Assembly: GCA_903921205.1 (NCBI GenBank) | Contig: CAIXPF010000198.1 | Location: 1 to 44,446 of the forward strand | Reading direction: 5' to 3' | Source of the DNA: an uncultured Acidimicrobiia bacterium | GTDB taxonomy: Bacteria > Actinomycetota > Acidimicrobiia > Acidimicrobiales > CAIXPF01 | Length of the DNA stretch: 44,446 nt | Part shown: positions 24,177 to 32,020 of the stretch, in pieces | Numbering within the stretch: position 1 is the stretch's first letter | Layout: each line of letters begins with the position of its first letter | Made by a program: the position numbers and the translations under genes | The notes under the pieces: generated by a model | Told to the model about the DNA's origin: nothing | What the model saw: the letters and a program-made list of their open reading frames with translations, nothing else | Database searches by the model: none

Positions 24177-24791
24177 GTGGCTCGTGCCGGTACCTCCTCC
24201 TCCCCGACGACGACCGCCGGACGCGGTCGGCGCCGCCGGTCCGCGGCGGCCGGCGGGTCGCGTTCGTGGTTGCGTCGCCACCGGCGTCTGATCCTGGTGA
24301 CGCTGTCGGTGCTGGTGGTTGCGCTGGGTGTCCGGCTGTTCCTGCTGCCGGCCAGCGACCCGGTGGTGGCGGCCGATGCCGTGGTGGTCCTGCCCGACAG
24401 CGGTCAGGCCGGGCTGCAGGAGGGCCTCGGCCTGGTGAACCGGCAGGTGTCCCCGGTCCTGGTGGTGCTCGGCGGGGCCGAGCGGCTCGGTGGGGCCGAG
24501 CGGCTCTGCCGTGGTGCCGGCACGGTCGAGGTGCTCTGTCCGGCTGCCCCGCAGGACGGTCGCGGCCAGGCCAGGGTGCTCGGCGCGTTGGCGGCGGAGC
24601 GGGGCTGGACGGCGATGGTGCTGGTGGCGGACCGGCCTGAGCTGAGCCGCGACACCCTGCAGGTGTCGCGCTGTACCGAGGTGACGTTGCTGCGCCGTGC
24701 GGTGTCGGGCAGCGATGCGTTCGGCACCGTGCTGGCGGCGTTGGGCGCGGTCCCCGACTACCTGCGGGCCCTGGTCCAGCAGGGCTGCTGA
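24177..24791 (+). CDS. YdcF/DUF218-like protein with N-terminal membrane anchor
   Basis: A 204-residue protein. After a disordered basic region (about 1-35) one membrane helix 'LILVTLSVLVVALGVRLFLLP' appears, then a DUF218-like domain: 'AADAVVVLPDSGQAGLQEGL' fits the first strand and loop, and a later 'TAMVLVADRPELSRDTLQVSRC' fits the second half. The match is partial, so the assignment is tentative. The start is uncertain: GTG 24177 has GAGACT about 8 nt upstream, while GTG 24117 would add 20 residues. A direct repeat inside the gene (24474-24506) duplicates GGAERL. Confidence 0.55.
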   Translation: MARAGTSSSPTTTAGRGRRRRSAAAGGSRSWLRRHRRLILVTLSVLVVALGVRLFLLPASDPVVAADAVVVLPDSGQAGLQEGLGLVNRQVSPVLVVLGGAERLGGAERLCRGAGTVEVLCPAAPQDGRGQARVLGALAAERGWTAMVLVADRPELSRDTLQVSRCTEVTLLRRAVSGSDAFGTVLAALGAVPDYLRALVQQGC

Positions 24792-24827
24792 ATCGCAGCC
24801 CGGCCCGGCGCGGGCCCCCGGGGTGGG

Positions 24828-25610
24828 TCAGCTGCCGGCCTGCTCGCGGTTGCGGGCCTGGACCGCGGCGCGACGGGCGGCGATGTCCTCGGGGCGCACC
24901 GCGGTCATGTGCTCCTTGGCGATGGCCCGTTCGACGGCGAGGCCCTCCTGCATGGTCACCAGGGCACCGGAGTCGTACACCCGCTTGAGGTTGCGCACCG
25001 CCCGGCGGTCGTTGGAGGCGATGGTGGCGGCGAGCGTCACGGCCTCGGCGACCAGCTGATCGGGAGCGAAGACCTGGTTGACCAGTCCCCAGCGCTCGGC
25101 CGTCTCGGCGTCGCAGAAGTTGCCGGAGAAGGACAGCTGCTTGGCGCGCGACATGCCGATCAGGCGGGGCAGGCGCTGGGTGAGGCCCCACAACGGCAGG
25201 ATGCCGACCCGGGCGTGGGTGTCGGCGAAACGGGCATCGCTGGAGGCGAGGATGATGTCGCACGCCAGTGCCAGCTCGAACCCGCCGGTGATGGCCAGGC
25301 CGTTGACGGCGGCGATCACCGGGACCGGACAGCCGACGATGGCGGCGGCGAGGTCCTCGGAGCCGCGGGCCGACGGCTTGGGAGGCCCGCCGGGTGCGCC
25401 GAGCTCCTTCAGGTCGACCCCGGCGGAGAAGGCTGCGCCCTTGCCGGTCAGCACGATGGCCCCGACCGACTCGTCGGCCCCGGCGGCCCGGATGGTCGCA
25501 GTGGCCTCCTCGCGCAGCGCCATCGACAGCGCGTTGCGCGCCTCGGGCCGGTTCAGCGTGATCAGCATGACGCCCTCGGCGGGGCGATCGATCAGCACCA
25601 GTTCGCTCAT
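24828..25610 (-). CDS. Enoyl-CoA hydratase/isomerase family protein (crotonase fold)
   Basis: A 260-residue crotonase. Oxyanion-hole segments are present: 'AFSAGVDLKELG' (60-71) and 'NGLAITGGFELALACD' (103-118), where Glu112 matches the first catalytic glutamate of enoyl-CoA hydratase. At the second catalytic position the usual PE is replaced by TH (F-A-D-T-H-A-R), so His132 stands where Glu164 of the rat enzyme would be. A simple hydratase is therefore doubtful; other crotonase chemistry is possible. GGAAGGA lies 8 nt before ATG 25610. Member of acyl-CoA metabolism. Confidence 0.9.
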   Translation of the reverse strand: MSELVLIDRPAEGVMLITLNRPEARNALSMALREEATATIRAAGADESVGAIVLTGKGAAFSAGVDLKELGAPGGPPKPSARGSEDLAAAIVGCPVPVIAAVNGLAITGGFELALACDIILASSDARFADTHARVGILPLWGLTQRLPRLIGMSRAKQLSFSGNFCDAETAERWGLVNQVFAPDQLVAEAVTLAATIASNDRRAVRNLKRVYDSGALVTMQEGLAVERAIAKEHMTAVRPEDIAARRAAVQARNREQAGS

Positions 25611-25711
25611 GGCCAGTGTCCTTCCGCTTCGACCCGGTCCGTTGCGGTGGCCGGGTGCTGTGATCGGCGGAAGGTCTAGCGGATGAGCCGGTCCGGGGGA
25701 AGTGCCCCGCC

Positions 25712-26167
25712 TCAGGCGGCGGGGCGGCGACGCCTGGCGGCGTCCTTGGCGAGGGCGTGGGTGGCGTCCTCGATGGCCCAGGCCGCGGCGAGATCACCCA
25801 GCCCGTTGCCGGTGAACACGAAGTCCTCGATGTCCTGCTCGCAGCGGGCGAGGCGCAGCAGCAGCGTGGGGTCCTCGGGTGCTGCGTCCATCAGCTCACG
25901 GGCGGTGGTGAGGAACTCGCCGGCTTCTTGCAGGGCGGCGAAGGTCGCCAGCTCACAGTCGTCCTCGAGTTGGCGACGCTGTTGGGTGGTGAGACCGGCG
26001 TTGCCGTCGGGGTCGGCCAGTTGACGATGCATGCGCCACAGCTTCCAGCTCCCCACCCCGGTCAGGGTGACCAGCAGCAGGAGCGGAGCGACCGGCACCG
26101 CGCTGAGCGGTCCCAGGACGGCGGCGGCGGTCGTCATGCTGACGGCGGTGATGAGGCCCCTTGACAC
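25712..26167 (-). CDS. Small membrane-anchored helical protein, unknown function
   Basis: 151 residues from GTG 26167: an N-terminal hydrophobic stretch, about 10-38, then a long, mostly helical soluble region with many acidic and Arg residues ('RQLEDDCELATFAALQEAGEF'). No family was recognised. GTG lies 5 nt after the desaturase stop, so it may be translated from the same transcript; ATG 26134 is an alternative start. A DosR-like palindrome (26195-26207) ends 27 nt upstream. Confidence 0.6.
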   Translation of the reverse strand: MSRGLITAVSMTTAAAVLGPLSAVPVAPLLLLVTLTGVGSWKLWRMHRQLADPDGNAGLTTQQRRQLEDDCELATFAALQEAGEFLTTARELMDAAPEDPTLLLRLARCEQDIEDFVFTGNGLGDLAAAWAIEDATHALAKDAARRRRPAA

Positions 26168-26172
26168 GCTTT

Positions 26173-27294
26173 TTACATCGACCCGATCGGGGTAGGACTT
26201 GAGTCCCGGACGGGCGATTTTTCCCCAATTCGAGACCACACCTTGGTCTCGAAGTCGAACAGCTGGCACTCGCGGAAGATGGCGCGGACGGTGGACCAGC
26301 GGAACCGGTACGTGATCACGTCCGAGCCGTAGTGGGCTGCGAGCTGCCGCCAGGCGGTCGGCAACCGGTAGAAGGGGATGCGCTGATCCACGTGGTGCGG
26401 GGTGTGGACGAGGATGTGGTGGGTCAACGCCGACAGCAGCCGCGGCATGACCACCACCGTGGAACAGGCGACCTGGCCGATGGTGGCGCTCCACTGCTTG
26501 CGGTCGTCGAAGAACGGCAGCTGCGGGTGGGTGTGGTGCAGGAAGACGAACAGGGCGATGAAGAAGTTGAACACCAGCCACGGCACCACCACCGCGGTCA
26601 CCGCCCCCGCCGCGCCGCCGCCGAGCAGCCACGCCACCACCAGCGCCTGCGCCGCGAAGACCGCGGTGATGACCTTGGAGCGGGTGAAGTGGTGGCGGCG
26701 CCGGGTCTCGGCGTCGGGCCGGTAGCGGACCATGCCCGGCCACCACACCTTGGTCAGGTAGTGCAACGGGCAGCCCAACAGGCTGCGCTCGATGCGGTAG
26801 AACAGCCGTGACCACGCCGGTCGGGCCCGGTACTGGGCGGGGGTCAGCGGCCGCCAGATCCAGTCGACGGGGCTGAAGCTGGTGAACCCGTGGTGCACCC
26901 GGTTGTGGCCGTGGACCCACAGGCGGTACATGTTCAGCGACGGCAGCATCGCCGCAGTGCCCAGCACCTCGGCCACCTTCGGCGAGTGGAACAGGGCGCC
27001 GTGGGCGGCGTCGTGGGCCCACACGAACAACGAGGCCACGGCACAGCCGGCCAGGACGCCGAACCCGAATTTCACCACCAGGTGGTCCGCCCGGAGCGCT
27101 GCCACCACGAACGCGGCGTACATCGTGGCGTCGAAGGCCAGCCAGGCTAGCGTCAGCGGTGTCGAACGCCGGTAGGCGGCGGGCGAGAACGCGGTGCGCA
27201 CGGTGCCCAGCTTGACGGTGCGGAGGCGGTCGAAGGCGGTACCGACCGGGGCGGGTCCGGCGGCGGAGGCGGGAGGGCTGGAGGCTGACGACAC
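26173..27294 (-). CDS. Fatty-acid desaturase-like membrane enzyme
   Basis: A 373-residue di-iron membrane desaturase. Histidine boxes: HDAAH (94-98), HNRVHH (130-135) and HTPHH (297-301), plus HHTHPQLP (253-260), in the order and spacing of acyl desaturases. Several hydrophobic helices flank them. It would need an electron donor, and none is coded next to it. GTG 27294 is preceded by GGAAGGG at 8 nt; AAGGGT, 6 nt upstream, might alternatively be a -10 box. A DosR-like palindrome lies inside the gene's 3' end. Confidence 0.88.
   Translation of the reverse strand: MSSASSPPASAAGPAPVGTAFDRLRTVKLGTVRTAFSPAAYRRSTPLTLAWLAFDATMYAAFVVAALRADHLVVKFGFGVLAGCAVASLFVWAHDAAHGALFHSPKVAEVLGTAAMLPSLNMYRLWVHGHNRVHHGFTSFSPVDWIWRPLTPAQYRARPAWSRLFYRIERSLLGCPLHYLTKVWWPGMVRYRPDAETRRRHHFTRSKVITAVFAAQALVVAWLLGGGAAGAVTAVVVPWLVFNFFIALFVFLHHTHPQLPFFDDRKQWSATIGQVACSTVVVMPRLLSALTHHILVHTPHHVDQRIPFYRLPTAWRQLAAHYGSDVITYRFRWSTVRAIFRECQLFDFETKVWSRIGEKSPVRDSSPTPIGSM
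26195..26207. promoter_or_regulatory. DosR-box-like palindrome GGACTTGAGTCCC
   Basis: The plus-strand 26191-26210 matches the core of the mycobacterial DosR consensus (GGGACTWWAGTCCC) at 12 of 14 positions. It lies at the 3' end of the desaturase gene and upstream of the small membrane protein on the minus strand. Regulator not identified. Confidence 0.4.
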
Positions 27295-27388
27295 GCCAGA
27301 ACCCTTCCGATTCCGTGCCCGTCTGTCCAGGGGCCAAGGTCACGACTTCGCTCGACGGCCCGTGTGGCGGCCCCGGTGACCAGGCCAG

Positions 27389-27442
27389 GTCTCGCGGGTC
27401 TGACGGGTCTCGCGGGTCTGACGGGTCTGACGGGTCTGACGG
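27389..27442. repeat. 9-bp tandem repeat upstream of the desaturase gene
   Basis: Six adjacent copies of GTCTNNCGG in order A-B-A-B-B-B, where A is GTCTCGCGG and B is GTCTGACGG. A seventh, degraded copy follows. It sits between the NTF2-like stop and the desaturase start, about 95-148 bp upstream of the latter. Confidence 0.8.
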
Positions 27443-27453
27443 TTCTGGTCGGG

Positions 27454-28260
27454 TCAGCCCTGTTCCGGCCACCACGTGCCGTGGTAGCTGCGCTCGTCGA
27501 CGATGCGGTCGGACTCGTCGAGTTCGAGGACGACCACTGCGTCGCGCAGGCCCGAGCCGTCGGGGTCGAAGCGGATCGCCAGCAGCGATCCGTCCCCCGC
27601 CACCGCGGCGGGAGCCGTAGGCAGTGGCGATGCCGGTGCATCGTCGTGCCCGGCGCCGGTCCCGGTCGCCCCGTCCCCGGTGGTGGTGCGCGGCGCTCGC
27701 TCGACCAGACGGGTACGGGTGGCGCTGCTGCGGTACAGGCTCGAGCGGGCCAGCTCGGGATAGGGGCCGACCACCTCGAACAGCCGGTCGGTGAAGTCGC
27801 GGTACCAACCGTGGCTGCGTGTCGCCCCGGCGGCAGCGGCGAGATCGGGACGGCTGGCGGCGTCGGCGATACGCCGGGCCGACCAGTCGACCAGGCGCAG
27901 TTCGTCGGCGATCCGGCCGTCGTCGTCGAGCTCCCACCAGGTGAGCCCGAGGGTGGCCATGGTGACCAGATCCTCGACGCTACGACCGGTGAACATCCAC
28001 TCGGCGACCACGGTTCTGCCGGCATCGACCAGACGCAGCAGGTCCACCCGGCGGTCGGGCACCGCAATGGCCAGTCGTGCTGTGTCATCGGTGATGGCGT
28101 CGCGTCCGGTCAGGGTCGCACCCGCCCGGGTTGAACCGCTCACGGCGGTCGTGCCCGGCTGGGTCACCGTCGCCGTCTCGGCGTAGTGGGCCGCCAGCCC
28201 GGCGGGGTCGGAGGACCACTGGCGTGCCCAGTCATTGACGAGCCGGTGCTGGTCGGTCAC
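27454..28260 (-). CDS. NTF2/SnoaL-like protein
   Basis: A 268-residue protein that appears to hold two cystatin-like (NTF2/SnoaL) parts: 'LVNDWARQWSSDPAGLAAHYAETATVTQP' at the start and 'DLVTMATLGLTWWELDDDGRIADELRLVDW' (about 97-126), then a less ordered Thr/Gly-rich stretch and a last strand-rich part ending 'YHGTWWPEQG'. Such proteins are small-molecule enzymes or binding proteins; this one is unassigned. GTG 28260 has TAGTCT 6 nt upstream on the minus strand, so the transcript is probably leaderless; that -10 box overlaps the one of the divergent amidase gene. Confidence 0.7.
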   Translation of the reverse strand: MTDQHRLVNDWARQWSSDPAGLAAHYAETATVTQPGTTAVSGSTRAGATLTGRDAITDDTARLAIAVPDRRVDLLRLVDAGRTVVAEWMFTGRSVEDLVTMATLGLTWWELDDDGRIADELRLVDWSARRIADAASRPDLAAAAGATRSHGWYRDFTDRLFEVVGPYPELARSSLYRSSATRTRLVERAPRTTTGDGATGTGAGHDDAPASPLPTAPAAVAGDGSLLAIRFDPDGSGLRDAVVVLELDESDRIVDERSYHGTWWPEQG

Positions 28261-28265
28261 CGCGG

Positions 28266-28277
28266 CAGACTACCGTG
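28266..28277. promoter_or_regulatory. Overlapping divergent leaderless promoters
   Basis: TACCGT (plus, 28271-28276) and TAGTCT (minus, 28272-28267) share a TA. The minus box is 6 nt from GTG 28260. The plus box is 8 nt from an ATG at 28285. Confidence 0.55.
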
Positions 28278-28284
28278 CGGGCCG

Positions 28285-28323
28285 ATGAGGCTGGTCGGCG
28301 GCACGCCGGGGTCGGGCCGGTGA
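28285..28323 (+). other. Possible 12-codon mini-ORF in the amidase leader
   Basis: ATG 28285 sits 8 nt after the -10 box. It encodes MRLVGGTPGSGR and ends at TGA 28321-28323, overlapping the amidase GTG (28320) as GTGA. This may be a leaderless upstream ORF that couples to amidase translation. No other support. Confidence 0.35.
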
Positions 28324-29573
28324 CCCGGGGCGGGACGCCGGGCGACGGAGCGTTCGTCGTCGGCCCGCGGGTCCTCGCCGGCGGTGCGCGCTCCGGGCCA
28401 CTGGCCGGCTGCCGGCTGGCGGTGAAGGACCTCTTCGACGTGGCCGGCGTGCCCACCGGGGCCGGGAACCCGGACTGGCGGGCCACCCACGCGGTCCCCG
28501 CACGCCACGCCACCGCGGTGTCACGGCTGCTCGGCGCCGGGGCCACGGTCATCGGCAAGACGGTCACCGACGAACTGGCCTACAGCCTCTCCGGTACCAA
28601 CGTGCACGACGGGATGCCCCCGAACCCCGCCGCGCCCGGTCGGGTCCCCGGCGGTTCCTCCGCCGGGTCGGCCTCGGCGGTCGCGGCCGGTGCGGCGGAC
28701 ATCGGGCTCGGCACCGACACCGCCGGCTCGGTCCGGGTCCCGGCCTCGTACTGCGGGGTGTTCGGGTTCCGGCCGAGCTGGGGCCGGGTGCCGTTGGACG
28801 GCTGCGTTCCGCTGGCGCCCGGCTACGACACGGTCGGCTGGCTCACCCCGTCCGCCGCGCTCGCAGCCACGGCCGGCACCGTGCTGCTCGACCGGTGGAC
28901 CGGGGCCGCGCCCGCCCCGCCCGAACGGCTGGTCGTGGCCACCGACGGGTTCGCCCTGCTCGACCCGGGCCTGCTCGAACCGTTCGGGGCGGTGATCGCG
29001 ACCCTGGCCGAGCTCGTCGGGACCCGCCGCGACGAACCGCTGGCCCCCACGACCGACGGCGGTAACGGGCTGGCGGACTGGGCCCAGGGCTTCCGGGTCG
29101 ATCAGGGCCGGCAGGTCTGGCGCACCCACGGTCCGTGGATCGAGACCGCGAAACCCCGGTTCGGGCCCGGTGTGGCGGCCCGGTTCGGCTGGGCCGCCAC
29201 CCTGACCGACGACGACGTGGCGTCGACCGAGGCGCTACGCCGTGCTGCACGTGCGCGTCTTGCCTCGGTGCTCGACGGTGCCGTGCTGTGCCTGCCTGCG
29301 GCGTGCGGTCCCGCACCGTGGCCCGGTGCGTCCGCGGCGGAGAAGGACAGCCTGCGCCTGCGGACCCTCGCCCTGACCGCGCCGGCGGGCCTGGCCGGGG
29401 CGCCGTGCGTCTCGCTGCCTGCGCTGCGGACCCCCGACGGCCCGGTGAACCTGGCGATCGTCGGCGCCCCCGGCAGCGATGAGCAGCTCGCGGCGTTGGC
29501 GCTGCGCTACGCAGAGGCCCGCAGCGCCGCTGCGGCCGGAACACCGGACGGTCTGCAAGGGTGGACACGATGA
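28320..29573 (+). CDS. Amidase-signature enzyme
   Basis: Hydrolyses an amide to acid and ammonia. The 417-residue protein carries the Ser-cisSer-Lys triad: Lys36 in VKDLFD, cis-Ser114 in GGSSAGS (111-117), and nucleophile Ser137 in TDTAGSVRVPA. Substrate unknown; a partner role with the nitrile hydratase 13 kb away is only speculation. GTG 28320 is chosen because the alternative GTG 28275 lies inside the probable -10 box. The stop overlaps the next ATG by 4 nt. Confidence 0.88.
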   Translation: MTRGGTPGDGAFVVGPRVLAGGARSGPLAGCRLAVKDLFDVAGVPTGAGNPDWRATHAVPARHATAVSRLLGAGATVIGKTVTDELAYSLSGTNVHDGMPPNPAAPGRVPGGSSAGSASAVAAGAADIGLGTDTAGSVRVPASYCGVFGFRPSWGRVPLDGCVPLAPGYDTVGWLTPSAALAATAGTVLLDRWTGAAPAPPERLVVATDGFALLDPGLLEPFGAVIATLAELVGTRRDEPLAPTTDGGNGLADWAQGFRVDQGRQVWRTHGPWIETAKPRFGPGVAARFGWAATLTDDDVASTEALRRAARARLASVLDGAVLCLPAACGPAPWPGASAAEKDSLRLRTLALTAPAGLAGAPCVSLPALRTPDGPVNLAIVGAPGSDEQLAALALRYAEARSAAAAGTPDGLQGWTR

Positions 29574-30784
29574 CGAACTCCTCGAACGGTCCTGATCGCT
29601 CGTCCGCGGGCGCACCTGCTGCGGGCGGGCCCGGGATCTCCTCGCTGCGGGCGGGCACGCTGCAGGCCTCGGCCATCCGGGAGCTGTTCGACGCCGCCCA
29701 GCGGGTGCCGGGGGCGTTGCGGCTCGAGGTGGGGGAGCCCAACTTCCCCAGCCCGCCCTGGGTGATCGAGGCCGCGCACCGGGCCGCCCGCGACGGCGCC
29801 ACCCACTACACGCCCAACACCGGCATCGGTGAGCTGCGCGAGGCGCTCGCCGACAAGGTGCGGCGGGTCAACGGCTGGCAGGCCCGGCCCGAGGAGTGCA
29901 TCGTCACCGCCGGCGGTGTGCAGGCCCTGCACCTGGCGCTCGCGGCGCTGCTCGATCCCGGCGACGAGGTGTTGCTGCCCGACCCGCTGTGGCCGAACTT
30001 CGCCATGATCGCCCACCTCATCTCGGCCCGCGGGGTCGGTTACCGGCTGCATCCCGACGCCGGGTTCCTGCCCTCGGTCGAGGAGCTCGAGTCGTTGGTG
30101 ACCGAGCGCACCCGGGTGATCGTGGTGAACTTCCCGTCGAACCCGACCGGGGCGTGCGCGACCGCCGCGCAGCTCGCCGAGCTGGTGGCCTTCGCCCGCC
30201 GTCACGGGCTGTGGATGGTGGCCGACGAGTGCTACGACGAGCTGACCTTCACCGGCGAGGTGGTCAGCGCCCGGGCCGTGGACCCCTACGAGCGGATCGT
30301 CAGCGTCTACACCTTCTCCAAGACCTACGCGATGACCGGCTGGCGGGTGGGCTATGCGTTCGCTCCGGTGGAGACCCTGGCGGTGATGGGACGCATGCAG
30401 GAGCCCCTGGTCTCCTGCGTGAACGCCCCGGCGCAGTACGCCGCGCTCGCGGCCCTGCAGGGACCGCAGGACGTCGTGGCCGAGATGCGCGACGCCTACC
30501 TACGCCGGGCCGAGGCCGCACGCGCCGTGCTGGTCGACGCCGGGATCGGCGTGCACCGGCCCGACGGCGCGTTCTACCTGTGGGTGGACACCTCCGGTGA
30601 TGCCCGCGACTCGCTGCGCCTGGCCCACGACCTGCTCGCCGCCGAAGCGGTGGCGGTGGCACCGGGCCTGGCCTTCGGACCCAGCGGGGCGCACCGCCTG
30701 CGGGTCTCGCTGGCCTCCTCCGACGAGGACCTGCTCGAGGGGTGCCGTCGGCTGGCCCGCTTCCTCGGCCCGATCGCCGGCTGA
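29570..30784 (+). CDS. Aminotransferase class I/II (aspartate-type fold)
   Basis: A 404-residue PLP aminotransferase. The Schiff-base lysine is Lys251 in the motif SKTYAMTGWRVGY; 'NPTG' is at 191-194 and the cofactor-binding Asp219 and Tyr222 are in 'VADECYDEL'. Arg259 follows the lysine as usual. Likely amino acid/2-oxo acid transamination; donor and acceptor unknown. ATG 29570 overlaps the amidase stop (ATGA), with AAGGGTGG just upstream, so the two are probably made together. Confidence 0.92.
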   Translation: MTNSSNGPDRSSAGAPAAGGPGISSLRAGTLQASAIRELFDAAQRVPGALRLEVGEPNFPSPPWVIEAAHRAARDGATHYTPNTGIGELREALADKVRRVNGWQARPEECIVTAGGVQALHLALAALLDPGDEVLLPDPLWPNFAMIAHLISARGVGYRLHPDAGFLPSVEELESLVTERTRVIVVNFPSNPTGACATAAQLAELVAFARRHGLWMVADECYDELTFTGEVVSARAVDPYERIVSVYTFSKTYAMTGWRVGYAFAPVETLAVMGRMQEPLVSCVNAPAQYAALAALQGPQDVVAEMRDAYLRRAEAARAVLVDAGIGVHRPDGAFYLWVDTSGDARDSLRLAHDLLAAEAVAVAPGLAFGPSGAHRLRVSLASSDEDLLEGCRRLARFLGPIAG

Positions 30785-30813
30785 ACGGCCGGCTGAGCGA
30801 ACGGAACGACGTC

Positions 30814-31593
30814 ATGGTGTGGAACCCCGACCAGTACCTGCGTTTCGGCGACGAGCGGTCCCAGCCCTTCCACGATCTGCTGCACCGGGTCCCGGTGCGC
30901 TCGGCGGGGCTGGTGGTCGACCTCGGTTGCGGTCCCGGGCAGCTCACCGCCACGCTTGCCGAGCGTTTCGCGGGGTCCACGGTGATCGGGGTGGACTCCT
31001 CCCCGGACATGATCGCTGCGGCCGCGCCCCACGAGGGTCCGTCGGTGCGCTTCGAGCTGGCCGACATCCGGAGCTGGCAGCCCCCGGCGCCGGTCGACGT
31101 CGTGGTGTCCAACGCCACCCTGCAGTGGATCGACGGTCACCTCGACCTGTTGGGCCACTGGCTGTCCTTCGTGCCCTCCGGTGGGTGGTTCGCATTCCAG
31201 GTCCCGGGGAACTTCTCCTCGCCGAGCCATCTCGGCATCGCCGAGCAGGTGGCCTCGCCGCGCTGGCGGCCACACTTCGACCCCGAGGCGCTCGAGCGGC
31301 CCCGATCGGCCGAGCCGCAGGCCTACCTGGAGCGCCTCACCGAGGTGGGGGCCGAGGCCCAGGTGTGGGAGACCACGTACTACCACGTGCTCCAGGGGCC
31401 CGATCCGGTGCTGGAGTGGATCCGGGCCACGGCGCTGCGACCGGTCCTGGCGCTTCTGGCCGGGCTCGGTGCCGACGAGCAGGCCGCCTTCGAGACCGAG
31501 CTGGCCGAGCGGCTGCGACGGGCGTACCCGCCGGGCCCGCACGGCACCGTGTTCCCGTTCCGGCGGATCTTCGCGGTGGCCCGACGCCGCTGA
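30814..31593 (+). CDS. SAM-dependent methyltransferase, trans-aconitate methyltransferase-like
   Basis: A 259-residue class I methyltransferase. The AdoMet-binding motif DLGCGPGQL is at 36-44, with 'VIGVDSSPDMI' forming the acidic loop. 'WNPDQYLRFGDERSQPFHDLLHRV' at the N-terminus and 'VSNATLQWIDGH' are characteristic of trans-aconitate 2-methyltransferases (Tam), so that annotation is likely, though not proven. ATG 30814 follows the aminotransferase stop by 29 nt; only a weak GGA lies in front of it. Confidence 0.88.
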   Translation: MVWNPDQYLRFGDERSQPFHDLLHRVPVRSAGLVVDLGCGPGQLTATLAERFAGSTVIGVDSSPDMIAAAAPHEGPSVRFELADIRSWQPPAPVDVVVSNATLQWIDGHLDLLGHWLSFVPSGGWFAFQVPGNFSSPSHLGIAEQVASPRWRPHFDPEALERPRSAEPQAYLERLTEVGAEAQVWETTYYHVLQGPDPVLEWIRATALRPVLALLAGLGADEQAAFETELAERLRRAYPPGPHGTVFPFRRIFAVARRR

Positions 31594-31605
31594 GCGCGGG
31601 ACGGG

Positions 31606-31611
31606 TAGGTT
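31606..31611 (+). promoter_or_regulatory. Leaderless -10 box (TAGGTT)
   Basis: TAGGTT, then 6 nt, then ATG 31618. Confidence 0.65.
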
Positions 31612-31617
31612 CGGACC

Positions 31618-32001
31618 ATGCTCGATCCCAAGGTCGTCTCCCTCGCCCAGGCCGCCAACTTCGCGGCGCTGACCACGCTGCTGCCCGACGGCCAGCCGCA
31701 GACCCATGTGATGTGGGTCGACGCCGACGACGAGCACGTGCTGATCAACACCGAGCTGCACCGCCAGAAGGCCCGCAACGTGCAGCGCGACCCGCGGGTG
31801 TCCGTCGCCATCATCGACGCCGCCAACCCCTACGACTTCGTCGAGGTGCGCGGCACGGTCGTCGAGGTGGTGCGCGGACCGGTGGCACGGGCCCACATCG
31901 ACGCCCTGGCGTTGAAGTACACCGGCAAGCCCTACGCGCCGGCGATCACGTCGGAGCGGGTGATCCTGCGCATCGCCGTGTCCCGCACGGTGCTGCGATG
32001 A
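31618..32001 (+). CDS. PPOX-class, F420-dependent-type split-barrel protein
   Basis: A 127-residue protein of the pyridoxamine-5'-phosphate-oxidase split-barrel fold. 'NFAALTTLLPDGQPQTHVMWVDADDEHVLINTE' and 'RDPRVSVAIIDAANPYDFVEVRGTV' are the usual strands, and K/R residues at 50-60 would contact the cofactor. Small proteins of this type in actinobacteria often use F420 (Rv1155-like), so F420 is the likely cofactor; that is inference. Own leaderless promoter. Confidence 0.82.
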   Translation: MLDPKVVSLAQAANFAALTTLLPDGQPQTHVMWVDADDEHVLINTELHRQKARNVQRDPRVSVAIIDAANPYDFVEVRGTVVEVVRGPVARAHIDALALKYTGKPYAPAITSERVILRIAVSRTVLR

Positions 32002-32020
32002 CCGCCACGACGGCGCCGCG

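Noticed and set aside
27389-27442. CRISPR-like array
   Set aside because: The units are contiguous 9-mers with no spacers, and there are no cas genes in the window.
28275-28319. N-terminal extension of the amidase from GTG 28275
   Set aside because: That GTG lies within the likely -10 box TACCGT; the 15 added residues do not resemble amidases. GTG 28320 was chosen.
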